From: a virus
IMG/VR virus record: IMGVR_UViG_3300032278_004271
Location: 1-30,754 of that record
Direction: 5' to 3' (one strand)
DNA: 30,754 nucleotides
The notes beneath the pieces were generated by a model that saw nothing but the letters and a program-made list of their open reading frames with translations, was not told the DNA's origin and did not search any database. Shown piece after piece: positions 16,446 through 23,552 of this stretch; the first letter of the stretch is position 1, and each line of letters begins with the position of its first letter. The position numbers were made by a program, and so were the translations under genes.

Positions 16446-17465
16446 TCAGACGAACTCCACGTTGGCGGACTCGATGGCCGCGAACTTGCCCAGCTGCTCA
16501 ATCACGTAGCCCTCGTTGCGGCTGTTGTAATCCTCAACCTGGGAGCGCTTGGGGTTCTCCTGGATGTGCCGGCGCCAGCTGGTGTCCTGGAAGTAGATCG
16601 ACAGGTTGTCCCAGCTGGTGACCACCACGCCGCGGCCCGGGAAGTGCGGGCAGGTGAAAGTCGGCAGACCGCCGTAGGTGGCGATCACCTGGGCCATCTC
16701 GATGCGTTCTTTCTCGGTCGGGGTGTCGCCCTGGGCGGCGTACAGCTTGGCCTTGTCGTGGGCCAGCAGCTCGCGGCCGACGATGGCGATCAGGTCGCCG
16801 CCGTCGCGGAACTCCTCGTCGATCATCAGGGACACGTCGTGCACCAGGGCGTCGAGGTTGGCGTAGTCGCCGGTCGCGCCGATCTGGATCTTGCCGGCGA
16901 CCTTGGCGCCTTGGGCCAGCACCTGCTCCGGCGCCTGCTCGCGGGCGATCTGCAGCCAGCCCTTGTTCACGTCCTGCAGCAGCGGGTTGGCTACGCGGTC
17001 AGTGGTGGCGGCGGCGCTGGTACCGTTCCAGCCGATCATGATGCGGTCGAGCGCGATCTGCTTCTGCACCGCGGCGGAATAGCGCTGCGGGAAGTTCGGG
17101 AACTTGGCCCAGGCGTCGATGCTGGCGTACTTCAGCGCCACGTCGCTGTGGGTTTCGAACAGCTCGTAGCCCTGGCCGTCCAGGCCCAGCACGTTGCGAG
17201 CGACGCGGTCGGCGTTGCTGGTGTCGGTACGGCCGGTCACCGTGCCGCTGGTACCCAGCATGACCTTCTCGCCCTTGATCTCGCTGACCGGGATCACGTT
17301 GATCCGGGACAGGAAGGCCGAGCTGTGGGTGATCTTTTCGTTCAGCGTCTGCGCGTGGGTCGGCGTGACGTTGAATTCCTCGCGCACGCTTTCCACGCCA
17401 TAGGTGGTGGCGATCGCAACGGCGAGGGCGCTGAATTTCAGGCGGGCTGCTTGGCTCAGGCTCAT
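16446..17465 (-). CDS. N: Major capsid protein N
   Basis: 339 aa, P2 gpN is 357. The start and early sequence match the P2 capsid family: AARLKFSALAVAIATTYGV, then FNVTPTHAQTLNEKITHSSAFLSRINVIPV and KVMLGTSGTVTGRTDTS. The middle has IALDRIMIGWNGTSAA and the end AAIESANVEFV. It forms the icosahedral shell. The N-terminal 30 or so residues of P2 N are removed during maturation by the O protease, whose gene is directly upstream here. Confidence 0.94.
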   Translation of the reverse strand: MSLSQAARLKFSALAVAIATTYGVESVREEFNVTPTHAQTLNEKITHSSAFLSRINVIPVSEIKGEKVMLGTSGTVTGRTDTSNADRVARNVLGLDGQGYELFETHSDVALKYASIDAWAKFPNFPQRYSAAVQKQIALDRIMIGWNGTSAAATTDRVANPLLQDVNKGWLQIAREQAPEQVLAQGAKVAGKIQIGATGDYANLDALVHDVSLMIDEEFRDGGDLIAIVGRELLAHDKAKLYAAQGDTPTEKERIEMAQVIATYGGLPTFTCPHFPGRGVVVTSWDNLSIYFQDTSWRRHIQENPKRSQVEDYNSRNEGYVIEQLGKFAAIESANVEFV

Positions 17466-17466
17466 A

Positions 17467-18345
17467 TCAGTACACGGCCTCTTGTTTGTCGTCGGCCGCG
17501 CCAGTGGTGTTGGGCACGTCTTTGCCCTTGCCCTGGTTCAGCGCGGTGTTGAATTTCTCGGTCAGGTCGTCCAGCGAGGTTTTCAGGCTGTTGAACTGCT
17601 CGGCGGTGATACCGGTGGCCTTGTCGCCGTCCTTGCCGGCTTCCGGCTCGGTGACGGCGGGCTTCTCGGGCTCGGTGGGCTTGGCGGCAAAGGTGGCAGC
17701 GCTCGTTTCCAGGCTGGTGGCCACGGTGCCGAGCTTGTCCACCGCGGCGGCGAAGGCCTGCACGGTTTTCGGATCCATTGGGGTGCTCTCGTCTTTGGGG
17801 GTTGCGGGGGATTCGGGACCGCCCTTGCCGAGGGCGCTGAACAGACGGGTGAAGAAGGAAAGGGCGGCGGCTTCGTCCGTTTCGGGCGCGGCGCTCAGCT
17901 CGCCCAGCGGCTCGAGGTTGGCGAAGTAGTTGCCCTTCTCCGCGCGGCGGGAGAAGTGCAGCTCTTCGGTGCCCACGCTGGCGGGCTCGTCGGTGACGGC
18001 CATGCCGCCCAGGTAGGCCTTGCCGGTGTCGGCGAAGTCCGGGTTGATCTCGATCGAGGTGAAGAGCTTTTGCCCTGCCTTGTTCATCTGCAGCAGGTAC
18101 TCGTTGGGCTTGAGCCGAGCGAACAGGCCGACCTTGCCGCCTTCCACGTCTTCGGCCTTCAGCTCGGCGACGGTGCCCAGGCTGCCGAAGTAGCGGATGT
18201 GCTCGTACCAGATGGTCGCGGTATACAGCGCGGGGTCGTAGCTCTCGGCCATGTCGCGCAGGTCCTGCGCGTCGATGGTCCGACCGTCGGCGGTCTTGCC
18301 GCTGGTGGCCACACGTTTCCAGTCAGATACAAGGGTGCGAGGCAT
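17467..18345 (-). CDS. O: Capsid scaffold-protease O
   Basis: 292 aa, P2 gpO is 284. The N-terminal protease matches P2 O at all three triad places: Asp20 in ADGR, His49 in YEHI, and Ser97 in FTSIEI. Also present is the block AYLGGMAVTDEPASVGTEELHF. The C-terminal half is a helical scaffold (residues about 190-290) with a predicted coiled coil around TAEQFNSLKTSLDDLTEKFNTAL. It shapes the procapsid and cleaves capsid, portal and itself. It is the first gene of the long leftward late operon, divergent from the terminase gene. Confidence 0.93.
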   Translation of the reverse strand: MPRTLVSDWKRVATSGKTADGRTIDAQDLRDMAESYDPALYTATIWYEHIRYFGSLGTVAELKAEDVEGGKVGLFARLKPNEYLLQMNKAGQKLFTSIEINPDFADTGKAYLGGMAVTDEPASVGTEELHFSRRAEKGNYFANLEPLGELSAAPETDEAAALSFFTRLFSALGKGGPESPATPKDESTPMDPKTVQAFAAAVDKLGTVATSLETSAATFAAKPTEPEKPAVTEPEAGKDGDKATGITAEQFNSLKTSLDDLTEKFNTALNQGKGKDVPNTTGAADDKQEAVY

Positions 18346-18506
18346 GAACTTTTCGGCTCTGTCGGGGTTCAGATGCCGCCACCATAGGCACCGCCCAGGT
18401 ACCCCTCAAACGCTTTGCTTTCGCCCCGTTCCTAGCTGCGAAATCTAGGAATTGCCCGCAATTTATCTGCGCGTTTGCCTCTTTTTCGCCGCATAGACTG
18501 CGGCGC
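18346..18506. promoter_or_regulatory. Divergent late promoter region between O and P
   Basis: 161 bases without a gene, between two divergent late operons, where P2 has its PO and PP promoters. Dyads seen: CCTAG-N9-CTAGG at 18431-18449, AATTGC-CC-GCAATT at 18450-18463, and CGCCGCA-N5-TGCGGCG at 18487-18505, which ends one base before the terminase ATG. The first two adjoin each other and are the best candidate binding sites for the Ogr-like activator. The P2 consensus TGT-N12-ACA was looked for and not found. Exact -10 and -35 elements cannot be placed by eye. Confidence 0.5.
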
Positions 18507-20561
18507 ATGCCTTACTCCATCGAGATCAAAGAAACCGCCAAGCGCCTGTACCTGCGCCGCGCCAAGCCGCGCGAAATACAGGCCGAACTCGGCTTGCCCA
18601 ACGTCCGGATCGTCTACTACTGGATCGCCAAGGGCGGCTGGGACGAGATGCTGACGGACGAGGAGCCGCTGACCGCCGTCAGCCGGCGCATCACCCTGCT
18701 GCTGGAAAAACCCGGCACGCTGGCCAAGGGCGAGCTGGACGAGCTGGACCGCCTCACCACCGTGCGCGAACGCCTGCTGAAGCAATGCGCCAAGCCGCAG
18801 CAGTCGGCCCACGACGCGCCGCGGGAGCGGAGCGAGGGCAGGGAGCAACAGGGTGAGCGCCAACAGCGGCGGGGCGGCAAAGGTGAACGGCGGGAGAAGA
18901 AGCCGAAGAACGACGTCACCGGCCTCTCCGAAGTCGACTTCCTGGAGAAGTTCACGGCCAACATGTTCGGCTACCAGCAGGAGCTGTTCGCCGCCAAACA
19001 GAATCCGCTGACCTGCCGCATCCGCAATGTGCTGAAAAGCCGGCAGGTGGGCCTGACCTACTACTTCGCTGCCGAAGCCTTCATGGATGCGGTGCTGACC
19101 GGCGACAACCAGATGTTTCTCTCGGCCAGCCGGGCGCAGTCCGAGATCTTCCGCAGCTACATCATCGCCTTCGCTGCCGAGTGGTTCGGCATCCAGCTCA
19201 CCGGCAACCCCATCGTGCTGAGCCGCGACGGCAAGCCCTGGGCAGAACTGCGCTTTCTCAGCACCAACAGCAGCACCGCCCAGGGTCACCACGGGCACGT
19301 CTACATCGACGAGTACTTCTGGATCCGCGACTTCGAGAAGCTGAACAGCCTCGCCGGGGCGATGGCCACCCACAAAAAGTGGCGAAAAACCTACTTTTCC
19401 ACGCCCAGCGCCGTCACCCACCAGGCCTACCCGTTCTGGACGGGCGAGGAATTCCGCAACAGCAAGCGCGGCAAGAAGCTCGGGCAGGAGTGGCCCAGCG
19501 AAGCGGCCATCCACCAGGGCGCGCTCTGCCCGGACGGCCAATGGCGCAAGATCATCACCATCGAGGACGCCGTGGCCGGCGGCTGCGACCTGTTCGACAT
19601 CGATCGCCTGCGCCTGGAGAACGACGAAGACCGCTTCGATCAGCTCTACATGTGCAAATTCATCGACAGCACGCAGAGCGTCTTCAGCCTGGCCGACCTC
19701 GAGCGCTGCTATTCCGACCAGAGCCTGTGGACCGACTACGACCCCGACCCGAACGCGCCGCGGCCCTTTGGCAACAGCCCGGTCTGGCTCGGCTACGACC
19801 CCAGCCGCACCCGCGACGATGCCACTTGCGTGGTGGTCGCGCCACCGCTGGAGGCTGGTGGCAAGTTTCGCATCCTGGAGAAGCACAGCTGGCGGGGGCA
19901 CTCGTTCACCTACCAGGCCGGCCAGGTCAAGAAGCTCACCGAGCGCTTCAACGTCGTGCACATCGGCATCGACATCACCGGGGTGGGCTACGGCGTGTTC
20001 GACCTGGTGCGCGACTTCTTCCCGCGGGCCACGCCGATCCACTACAGCCTGGAGACGAAGAACGCCCTGGTGCTCAAGGCGCAGGACACCGTCCAGGGCA
20101 GCCGCATCGAATGGGACGCCGGCTGGAACGACATTGCCGCGGCCTTCCTGACGATCAAGCGCGGCGCCACCGCCAGCGGCCAGATCACCTACAGCGCATC
20201 ACGCACCGAAGCGACCGGCCACGCCGACATCGCCTGGGCGATCATGCACGCGCTGGCCCATGAACCCCTCAATACCAACAAACGGCGGCGCAGCCGCTGG
20301 TCATCACTCGAACAGGTCAGCCATGGCAAAGCGCAAACCGCAGCAGCAACAAGCAACCAACCGGGCGCCCAAGGCGTTCTCGTTCGGCGCGCCAGAATCG
20401 GTATTGGCCGAAAACATGGGCCAGTACCTGGGCGTGTTCGCCAGCGACGACGGGCGCCTGTACACGCCGCCGGTGTCGCGCACCGGGCTGGCCAAGCTGC
20501 TGCGCGCCAACGCCCACCACGGCGCCATTCCGAAGTTCAAGCGCAACCTGCTGCTGCGTGA
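18507..20561 (+). CDS. P: Terminase large subunit P
   Basis: 684 aa as read; P2 gpP is 590. Domains in order: N-terminal helix-turn-helix (residues 7-45, KETAKRLYLRRAKPREIQAE), a charged linker (about 100-135), ATPase with Walker A-like LKSRQVGLT at 177-185 and Walker B VYIDEY at 265-270, then RNase H-like nuclease with Asp431 (LGYDPSRTRDDAT), Asp489 (IGIDITG) and Asp574 (GHADIAWA). It cuts concatemers at cos and drives DNA into the procapsid. The conserved part ends near residue 600; the last 80 residues overlap the portal gene by 239 bases in another frame and look like portal DNA read out of frame, so a shortened true end or a lost stop is possible. Confidence 0.92.
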   Translation: MPYSIEIKETAKRLYLRRAKPREIQAELGLPNVRIVYYWIAKGGWDEMLTDEEPLTAVSRRITLLLEKPGTLAKGELDELDRLTTVRERLLKQCAKPQQSAHDAPRERSEGREQQGERQQRRGGKGERREKKPKNDVTGLSEVDFLEKFTANMFGYQQELFAAKQNPLTCRIRNVLKSRQVGLTYYFAAEAFMDAVLTGDNQMFLSASRAQSEIFRSYIIAFAAEWFGIQLTGNPIVLSRDGKPWAELRFLSTNSSTAQGHHGHVYIDEYFWIRDFEKLNSLAGAMATHKKWRKTYFSTPSAVTHQAYPFWTGEEFRNSKRGKKLGQEWPSEAAIHQGALCPDGQWRKIITIEDAVAGGCDLFDIDRLRLENDEDRFDQLYMCKFIDSTQSVFSLADLERCYSDQSLWTDYDPDPNAPRPFGNSPVWLGYDPSRTRDDATCVVVAPPLEAGGKFRILEKHSWRGHSFTYQAGQVKKLTERFNVVHIGIDITGVGYGVFDLVRDFFPRATPIHYSLETKNALVLKAQDTVQGSRIEWDAGWNDIAAAFLTIKRGATASGQITYSASRTEATGHADIAWAIMHALAHEPLNTNKRRRSRWSSLEQVSHGKAQTAAATSNQPGAQGVLVRRARIGIGRKHGPVPGRVRQRRRAPVHAAGVAHRAGQAAARQRPPRRHSEVQAQPAAA

Positions 20562-21327
20562 CTTCCGCCCCTCGGTCGGCTGCAGCGCGCAGACCATGGG
20601 CCGCGCGGCGCTCGATTTCATCGTCTTCGGCGAGGCCTACTTCCAGCGCATGCGCAACATCATCGGCCAGGTGCTCGAGCTGCAGCACCTGCCGGCGATC
20701 AACATGCGGCGCAAGGTCGGCGGGGGCTTCGTGATGCTGCTGCCCAAGGGGCAGGAACTGCACTTCGAGGAGGACGAGGTGGAGCACGTGATGGATTACG
20801 ACGTCGAGCAGAACGTCTACGGCGTGCCCGACTACCTGGGCGGCATGCACTCGCTTTTGCTCAACGAGAGCGCCACGCTGTTCCGCCGCCGCTACTACAA
20901 CAACGGCGCCCACGCGGGCTTCATCTTCTATACCAACGACCCGGACCTCACCGAGGAGGACGAGAAGAAGCTCCAGGAGCAGATCAAGGGCAGCAAAGGG
21001 GTGGGCAACTTCCGCTCGATGTTCGTCAACATCCCGGGCGGTACCGAAAAGGCTATTCAGATCATTCCGGTGGGGGACGTGGCCACCAAAGACGAGTTCG
21101 AGCGGATCAAGAACATCACCCGGGCGGACGTGATCGCCGCGCACCGCATGAACCCGGCGCTGGCCGGCATCATGCCGGAGAACTCCAGCGGCTTCGGCGA
21201 CATCGAGAAGATCGACCGCGTGTTCACCAACAACGAGATCCGCCCGATCGCCATGCTGTTCCTGCAAATCAACGCCACGCTGCGCGCCGATCGGCGTGTG
21301 GCCTGGAACGAGCCGGCGGCGGGCTGA
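20323..21327 (+). CDS. Q: Portal protein Q (PBSX/P2 family)
   Basis: 334 aa, P2 gpQ is 344. The start at 20323 (MAKRKPQQQQ) has AGGT nine bases upstream. The P2 portal pattern is present: FGAPESVLAENMGQYLGVF, ALDFIVFGEAYFQRMRN, EDEVEHVMDYDVEQNVYGVPDYLGGMHSLLLNESATLFRRRYYNNGAHAGFI, and FGDIEKIDRVFTNNEIRPI. The portal ring sits at one capsid vertex and conducts DNA. The gene begins inside the end of the terminase reading frame. It ends the rightward late transcript from the 18346-18506 region, as in P2. Confidence 0.93.
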   Translation: MAKRKPQQQQATNRAPKAFSFGAPESVLAENMGQYLGVFASDDGRLYTPPVSRTGLAKLLRANAHHGAIPKFKRNLLLRDFRPSVGCSAQTMGRAALDFIVFGEAYFQRMRNIIGQVLELQHLPAINMRRKVGGGFVMLLPKGQELHFEEDEVEHVMDYDVEQNVYGVPDYLGGMHSLLLNESATLFRRRYYNNGAHAGFIFYTNDPDLTEEDEKKLQEQIKGSKGVGNFRSMFVNIPGGTEKAIQIIPVGDVATKDEFERIKNITRADVIAAHRMNPALAGIMPENSSGFGDIEKIDRVFTNNEIRPIAMLFLQINATLRADRRVAWNEPAAG

Positions 21328-21414
21328 ATGCGACATATGTGCATATTTGCTGATATATGCAGACGACCTTAGAATTCGTGATGGCATTCCGCCATGAATT
21401 TCTAAGGACAGACG
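21328..21414. promoter_or_regulatory. Operator-like site and RBS-masking hairpin
   Basis: 87 bases between portal and the DUF4177 gene. CATATGTG at 21334-21341 is the same 8-mer as in the switch region (29182-29189). TGCATAT (21340-21346) and ATATGCA (21355-21361) form a dyad. Then comes a large imperfect inverted repeat: CCTTAGAA (21367-21374) pairs with TTCTAAGG (21400-21407) and ATGGC (21381-21385) with GCCAT (21391-21395). Its 3' arm contains the AAGGA ribosome binding site for the ATG at 21415, so the folded RNA would hide the site. This suggests an own promoter under the phage repressor, and translation control when read from the portal transcript. Confidence 0.5.
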
Positions 21415-21657
21415 ATGTACGAATACAAGATGGTTCAGGTGCCGCCGAGCATCGAGGTGAAGGCGAGCAAGCACAACGGGCAGGAGGCGGCGGTATATCT
21501 CGAAACCATCGCGAACCAGTACGCGGCCGAGGGCTGGGAGTTCTATCGAATCGACAGCGTGGGCGTTCAGGTGCAGGCGGGCTGCTTCGATGCGCTGGCG
21601 GGGCGCAAGGCCTCGAACAGCACCTATTACGTGATCAGCTTCCGCCGGCCGCGTTGA
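21415..21657 (+). CDS. DUF4177-family protein
   Basis: 80 aa. The DUF4177 pattern is visible: the start MYEYKMVQVP, then the hallmark NQYAAEGWEFYRIDSVGVQ, and the C-terminal strand STYYVISFRRP. Family members are small cytosolic proteins with no known function, often found in phages and mobile elements. AAGGA lies seven bases before the ATG but in the 3' arm of a hairpin. It overlaps the following yidD-like frame by four bases (TTGA), so both are made together. Confidence 0.82.
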   Translation: MYEYKMVQVPPSIEVKASKHNGQEAAVYLETIANQYAAEGWEFYRIDSVGVQVQAGCFDALAGRKASNSTYYVISFRRPR

Positions 21658-21860
21658 GCACGGTTGTCATCAAGGCGCTGATCCGGCTCTACCAGGCCAC
21701 GGCGCCGCAGCGATTGAGGGGCGCCTGCCGCTACGAGCCCAGCTGCTCCAACTACGCGTTGCTGGCGATCGACAAGTACGGTGCCTGGAAAGGGTCGGGA
21801 ATGGCTCTGCGACGAATTCATCGGTGCCGGGTGCCCAACGGCGGCGAGGACTACCCATAG
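21654..21860 (+). CDS. yidD: YidD-like membrane protein insertion factor
   Basis: 68 aa. There is no ATG in a suitable place; the frame opens with TTG at 21654, which overlaps the stop of the DUF4177 gene (TTGA), so it is likely translated by coupling. The YidD signature is clear: LIRLYQ near the N-terminus, then CRYEPSCSNYALLAIDKYGAWKGSGMALRRIHRCRVPNGGEDYP, with its three conserved cysteines. In bacteria YidD is encoded beside yidC and helps insertion of inner-membrane proteins; it has an amphipathic N-terminal helix. Here yidC, rnpA and rpmH are absent. The usual form is 70-85 aa, so this is a short but complete member. Its job in a phage is unknown; helping holin or other membrane proteins is a guess. 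Confidence 0.85.
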   Translation: MSTVVIKALIRLYQATAPQRLRGACRYEPSCSNYALLAIDKYGAWKGSGMALRRIHRCRVPNGGEDYP

Positions 21861-21938
21861 CGTGCAGTGATTCGAAATGGCCACTAGATGTTGTGGCAGA
21901 ATAGTACCCGTATGGATACCTCGGGGGAGGGGCTACGG

Positions 21939-22196
21939 GTGCGAATCAACTGCAACGCTTGTCGGGGAAAAGCTCGGATCGGATCTCGCGACGAGCTTTC
22001 GGAAAACTTCGCCAGGCTCTACTGCCAGTGCCTGGACCCCTTGTGCGGTCATACCTTCGTGATGAACCTCACCTACTCGCACGCGCTGCGCCCTGCAGCT
22101 GGGGCGGTTGACCAATTGCTGTTCGACCGTCTCCGCCAGCTGCCTCGAGCGCAACAGCGTCAGCTGTTCGAACAGCTCGGCGCCGCGACTGGCTGA
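21939..22196 (+). CDS. ogr: Ogr/Delta-like late transcription activator
   Basis: 85 aa. The GTG at 21939 is chosen because GGAGGGG ends six bases upstream and because Ogr proteins begin a few residues before the first Cys; an ATG at 21912 in frame would add nine residues. The zinc finger is Cys5-x2-Cys8-x22-Cys31-x4-Cys36, the same spacing as in P2 Ogr, followed by an aromatic residue (HTF). Ogr contacts the alpha subunit of RNA polymerase at late promoters. It would therefore switch on the divergent operons at 18346-18506. In P2 the gene lies next to the att site after D; here it follows the portal. Its last 37 bases overlap a convergent gene. Confidence 0.83.
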   Translation: MRINCNACRGKARIGSRDELSENFARLYCQCLDPLCGHTFVMNLTYSHALRPAAGAVDQLLFDRLRQLPRAQQRQLFEQLGAATG

Positions 22197-22393
22197 CGCA
22201 GCGCGCTGGCCAACGCCTTTACGTTGTTCCTGATGCGAACTTCTACCATCTGCAGAATCAACCGCTGCCCCTCGTTCACGGCCGCGTCCCCGGTTCCTGC
22301 CGCAGCGGCAGTTCCCATGTAAGCAATTACGTTTGCTACGTCCTCCATCTCATCGATCATCGTGTTAATTGCAGCATGAAGTTCGTGTTCCAT
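22160..22393 (-). CDS. Small hypothetical protein
   Basis: 77 aa. The start at 22393 has a purine-rich AAGGGAA upstream at a slightly long distance. The protein is helical and acidic at the N-terminus (ELHAAINTMIDEMEDVANVIAYMG), followed by a small Ala/Gly stretch and a second helix (LILQMVEVRIRNNVKALASALRQ). The family is not recognised. It is converging with the Ogr-like gene, overlapping its end by 37 bases. It is separated from the other early genes by a 428-base non-coding region with a terminator, so it has its own promoter or depends on read-through. Confidence 0.55.
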   Translation of the reverse strand: MEHELHAAINTMIDEMEDVANVIAYMGTAAAAGTGDAAVNEGQRLILQMVEVRIRNNVKALASALRQPVAAPSCSNS

Positions 22394-22821
22394 TACTACC
22401 GTTCCCTTGGTGGTACATATCAGGGCTTGAAGTTTAGGTATCGATTTTTTGCAGCGTCAAGCACTTTTTATAACCGATAAAAATAATCTAGAAGGTGCTG
22501 ATGACACAGCCGAAACCGTGCTAAGAGGCCCGCGCGACGGGCTCTGTCAGGATTGGTGGCTAGAATTCGTCTTTCCTAATTCTGGTTGGTCAATGCCGGC
22601 GAATTTGTTATTGCGTTAATTGACGGCTTCGTCATTGCGTCATTTCGTTAAATGTACAAAAGGGCAAAAGCACAAAAGCGCTTTTGCTCCCGAGCTGCTT
22701 TGATCCGTATTTAAGTATTTACATAGTTACTTATTTACTTACTTTCTTACTTTCTTTCTTCGGGCACAAAAAAGAGCGCCGTAGCGCTCTTTCTGTTGCT
22801 GCGTGTCGCCTCGTTTTCAGG
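22394..22821. other. AT-rich non-coding region with repeats; possible cos or second origin
   Basis: 428 bases without a gene, clearly richer in AT than the rest. Seen: ATTGCGT repeated at 22610-22616 and 22634-22640 with the similar ATTTCGTTA from 22643; four AAAAG-type units in 22656-22687 (ACAAAAGGG, GCAAAAGCA, ACAAAAGCG and its reverse); the perfect 14-base palindrome CAAAAGCGCTTTTG at 22673-22686; and a run of TTAC/TTTC units from about 22708 to 22760. On the P2 map the cohesive-end site lies between early genes and Q, which is this region, so cos may be here. Repeats beside an AT-rich run also suit an origin. Neither can be proved by eye. Confidence 0.4.
22768..22793 (-). terminator. Rho-independent terminator of the early operon
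   Basis: Read on the minus strand, a nine-base perfect stem (AAAGAGCGC / GCGCTCTTT, loop TACG) is followed by further T residues, giving six T in a row at the end of the stem. It lies 29 bases after the stop of the last leftward early gene (22822). In the plus direction the stem is followed by only a short T-run, so it may act weakly both ways. Confidence 0.8.
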
Positions 22822-23055
22822 TTATTGGCCGACCTCCAAGGTGACCACACCGTAGCGGCGCTGGCCGCTCAGGTCCTCGAAGGCCACCACGAACAGGCCG
22901 GGCGGCAGCGGGATTTGCACCACGCCGTTGCCGGTTTCGTGTTGCAGCAGCTGGGTCGCCTCCACCAGCGCAAAGCTGGATGGCAGATCCAGCTGCTCAC
23001 GCGCCTGTCGCTGCTGCGCCTCGGGTACCGCGATCAGTTGTCCATCGATCAGCAT
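22822..23055 (-). CDS. Small hypothetical protein
   Basis: 77 aa, with AGGAG seven bases before the ATG at 23055. Sequence is mixed: MLIDGQLIAVPEAQQRQ at the start, a strand-rich C-terminal half (VVQIPLPPGLFVVAFEDLSGQRRYGVVTLEV). No membrane segment or known motif is seen. It is the last gene of the leftward early cluster, before the terminator at 22768-22793, and lies ten bases after the preceding gene. The family is not recognised. Confidence 0.65.
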   Translation of the reverse strand: MLIDGQLIAVPEAQQRQAREQLDLPSSFALVEATQLLQHETGNGVVQIPLPPGLFVVAFEDLSGQRRYGVVTLEVGQ

Positions 23056-23065
23056 CGCGTTCTCC

Positions 23066-23326
23066 TCACATGCACATCGGCGGGTTGCTGCCGGTGCGCT
23101 CTAGGTCCAGTTGTTCCCATACCGAGAGCAGCCGGCCGTGCTTGTCGCGGTTGCGCTTCTGCACGCTGGGCAGCTCGGCGTAACAGGCCTTGCAGATATC
23201 GCTCAGCCCGTCCGGCTTGGCGGCCTGGCGGTAGAAGAACTCGCTATCGGCCGGCCAGTGCTCGTCGCACTTCTTGCAGAGCTTTTCGGGTGCCTCCTCG
23301 AGCACCTGAACGACGGCGTCAGCCAT
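23066..23326 (-). CDS. Small zinc-ribbon protein
   Basis: 86 aa. The start at 23326 has GAGGAGGTG upstream. Two CxxC pairs, Cys17-x2-Cys20 (CKKC) and Cys45-x2-Cys48 (CKAC), frame the segment DEHWPADSEFFYRQAAKPDGLSD, which has the look of the HNH-like or treble-clef zinc ribbon found in many phage proteins. No HNH catalytic residues are evident. It may bind nucleic acid or protein. The start overlaps the preceding gene by eight bases through a junction repeated at 23960-23980. Confidence 0.7.
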   Translation of the reverse strand: MADAVVQVLEEAPEKLCKKCDEHWPADSEFFYRQAAKPDGLSDICKACYAELPSVQKRNRDKHGRLLSVWEQLDLERTGSNPPMCM

Positions 23327-23552
23327 GGGCCACCTCCTCGAGCAGGTCACCCGGGTGGGTGAAGGTGGTGCGCTCGCGCGGGTTGAGCAGGTCGGGTTGT
23401 TCCTGGAGCAGGCCCGGCGCCAAGCCCAGCTTCCTGGCCAGCGCCTCGGCAGCGTGGCGGGCATCGATGGTGCAGCTCGCCGTCTGTTTCTCACCGCGCA
23501 CGGTGGCCATGTAGGTCATGCCGGTGAAGCGGGTGCGGATTTCAACGGTCAT
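23319..23552 (-). CDS. Small hypothetical protein
   Basis: 77 aa. The start MTVEIRTRFTGMTYMATVRGE suggests an N-terminal beta hairpin; the second half is helical (DARHAAEALARKLGL) and ends in LLEEVAHG, the same last six residues as the protein encoded at 23960-24298. No known motif. It overlaps the gene before it by 11 bases and the gene after it by eight, so translation is coupled across this part of the cluster. The family is not recognised. Confidence 0.65.
   Translation of the reverse strand: MTVEIRTRFTGMTYMATVRGEKQTASCTIDARHAAEALARKLGLAPGLLQEQPDLLNPRERTTFTHPGDLLEEVAHG

Noticed and set aside
18346-18506. P2-type Ogr binding site TGT-N12-ACA
   Set aside because: No match was found on either strand in this region; only other dyads are present.
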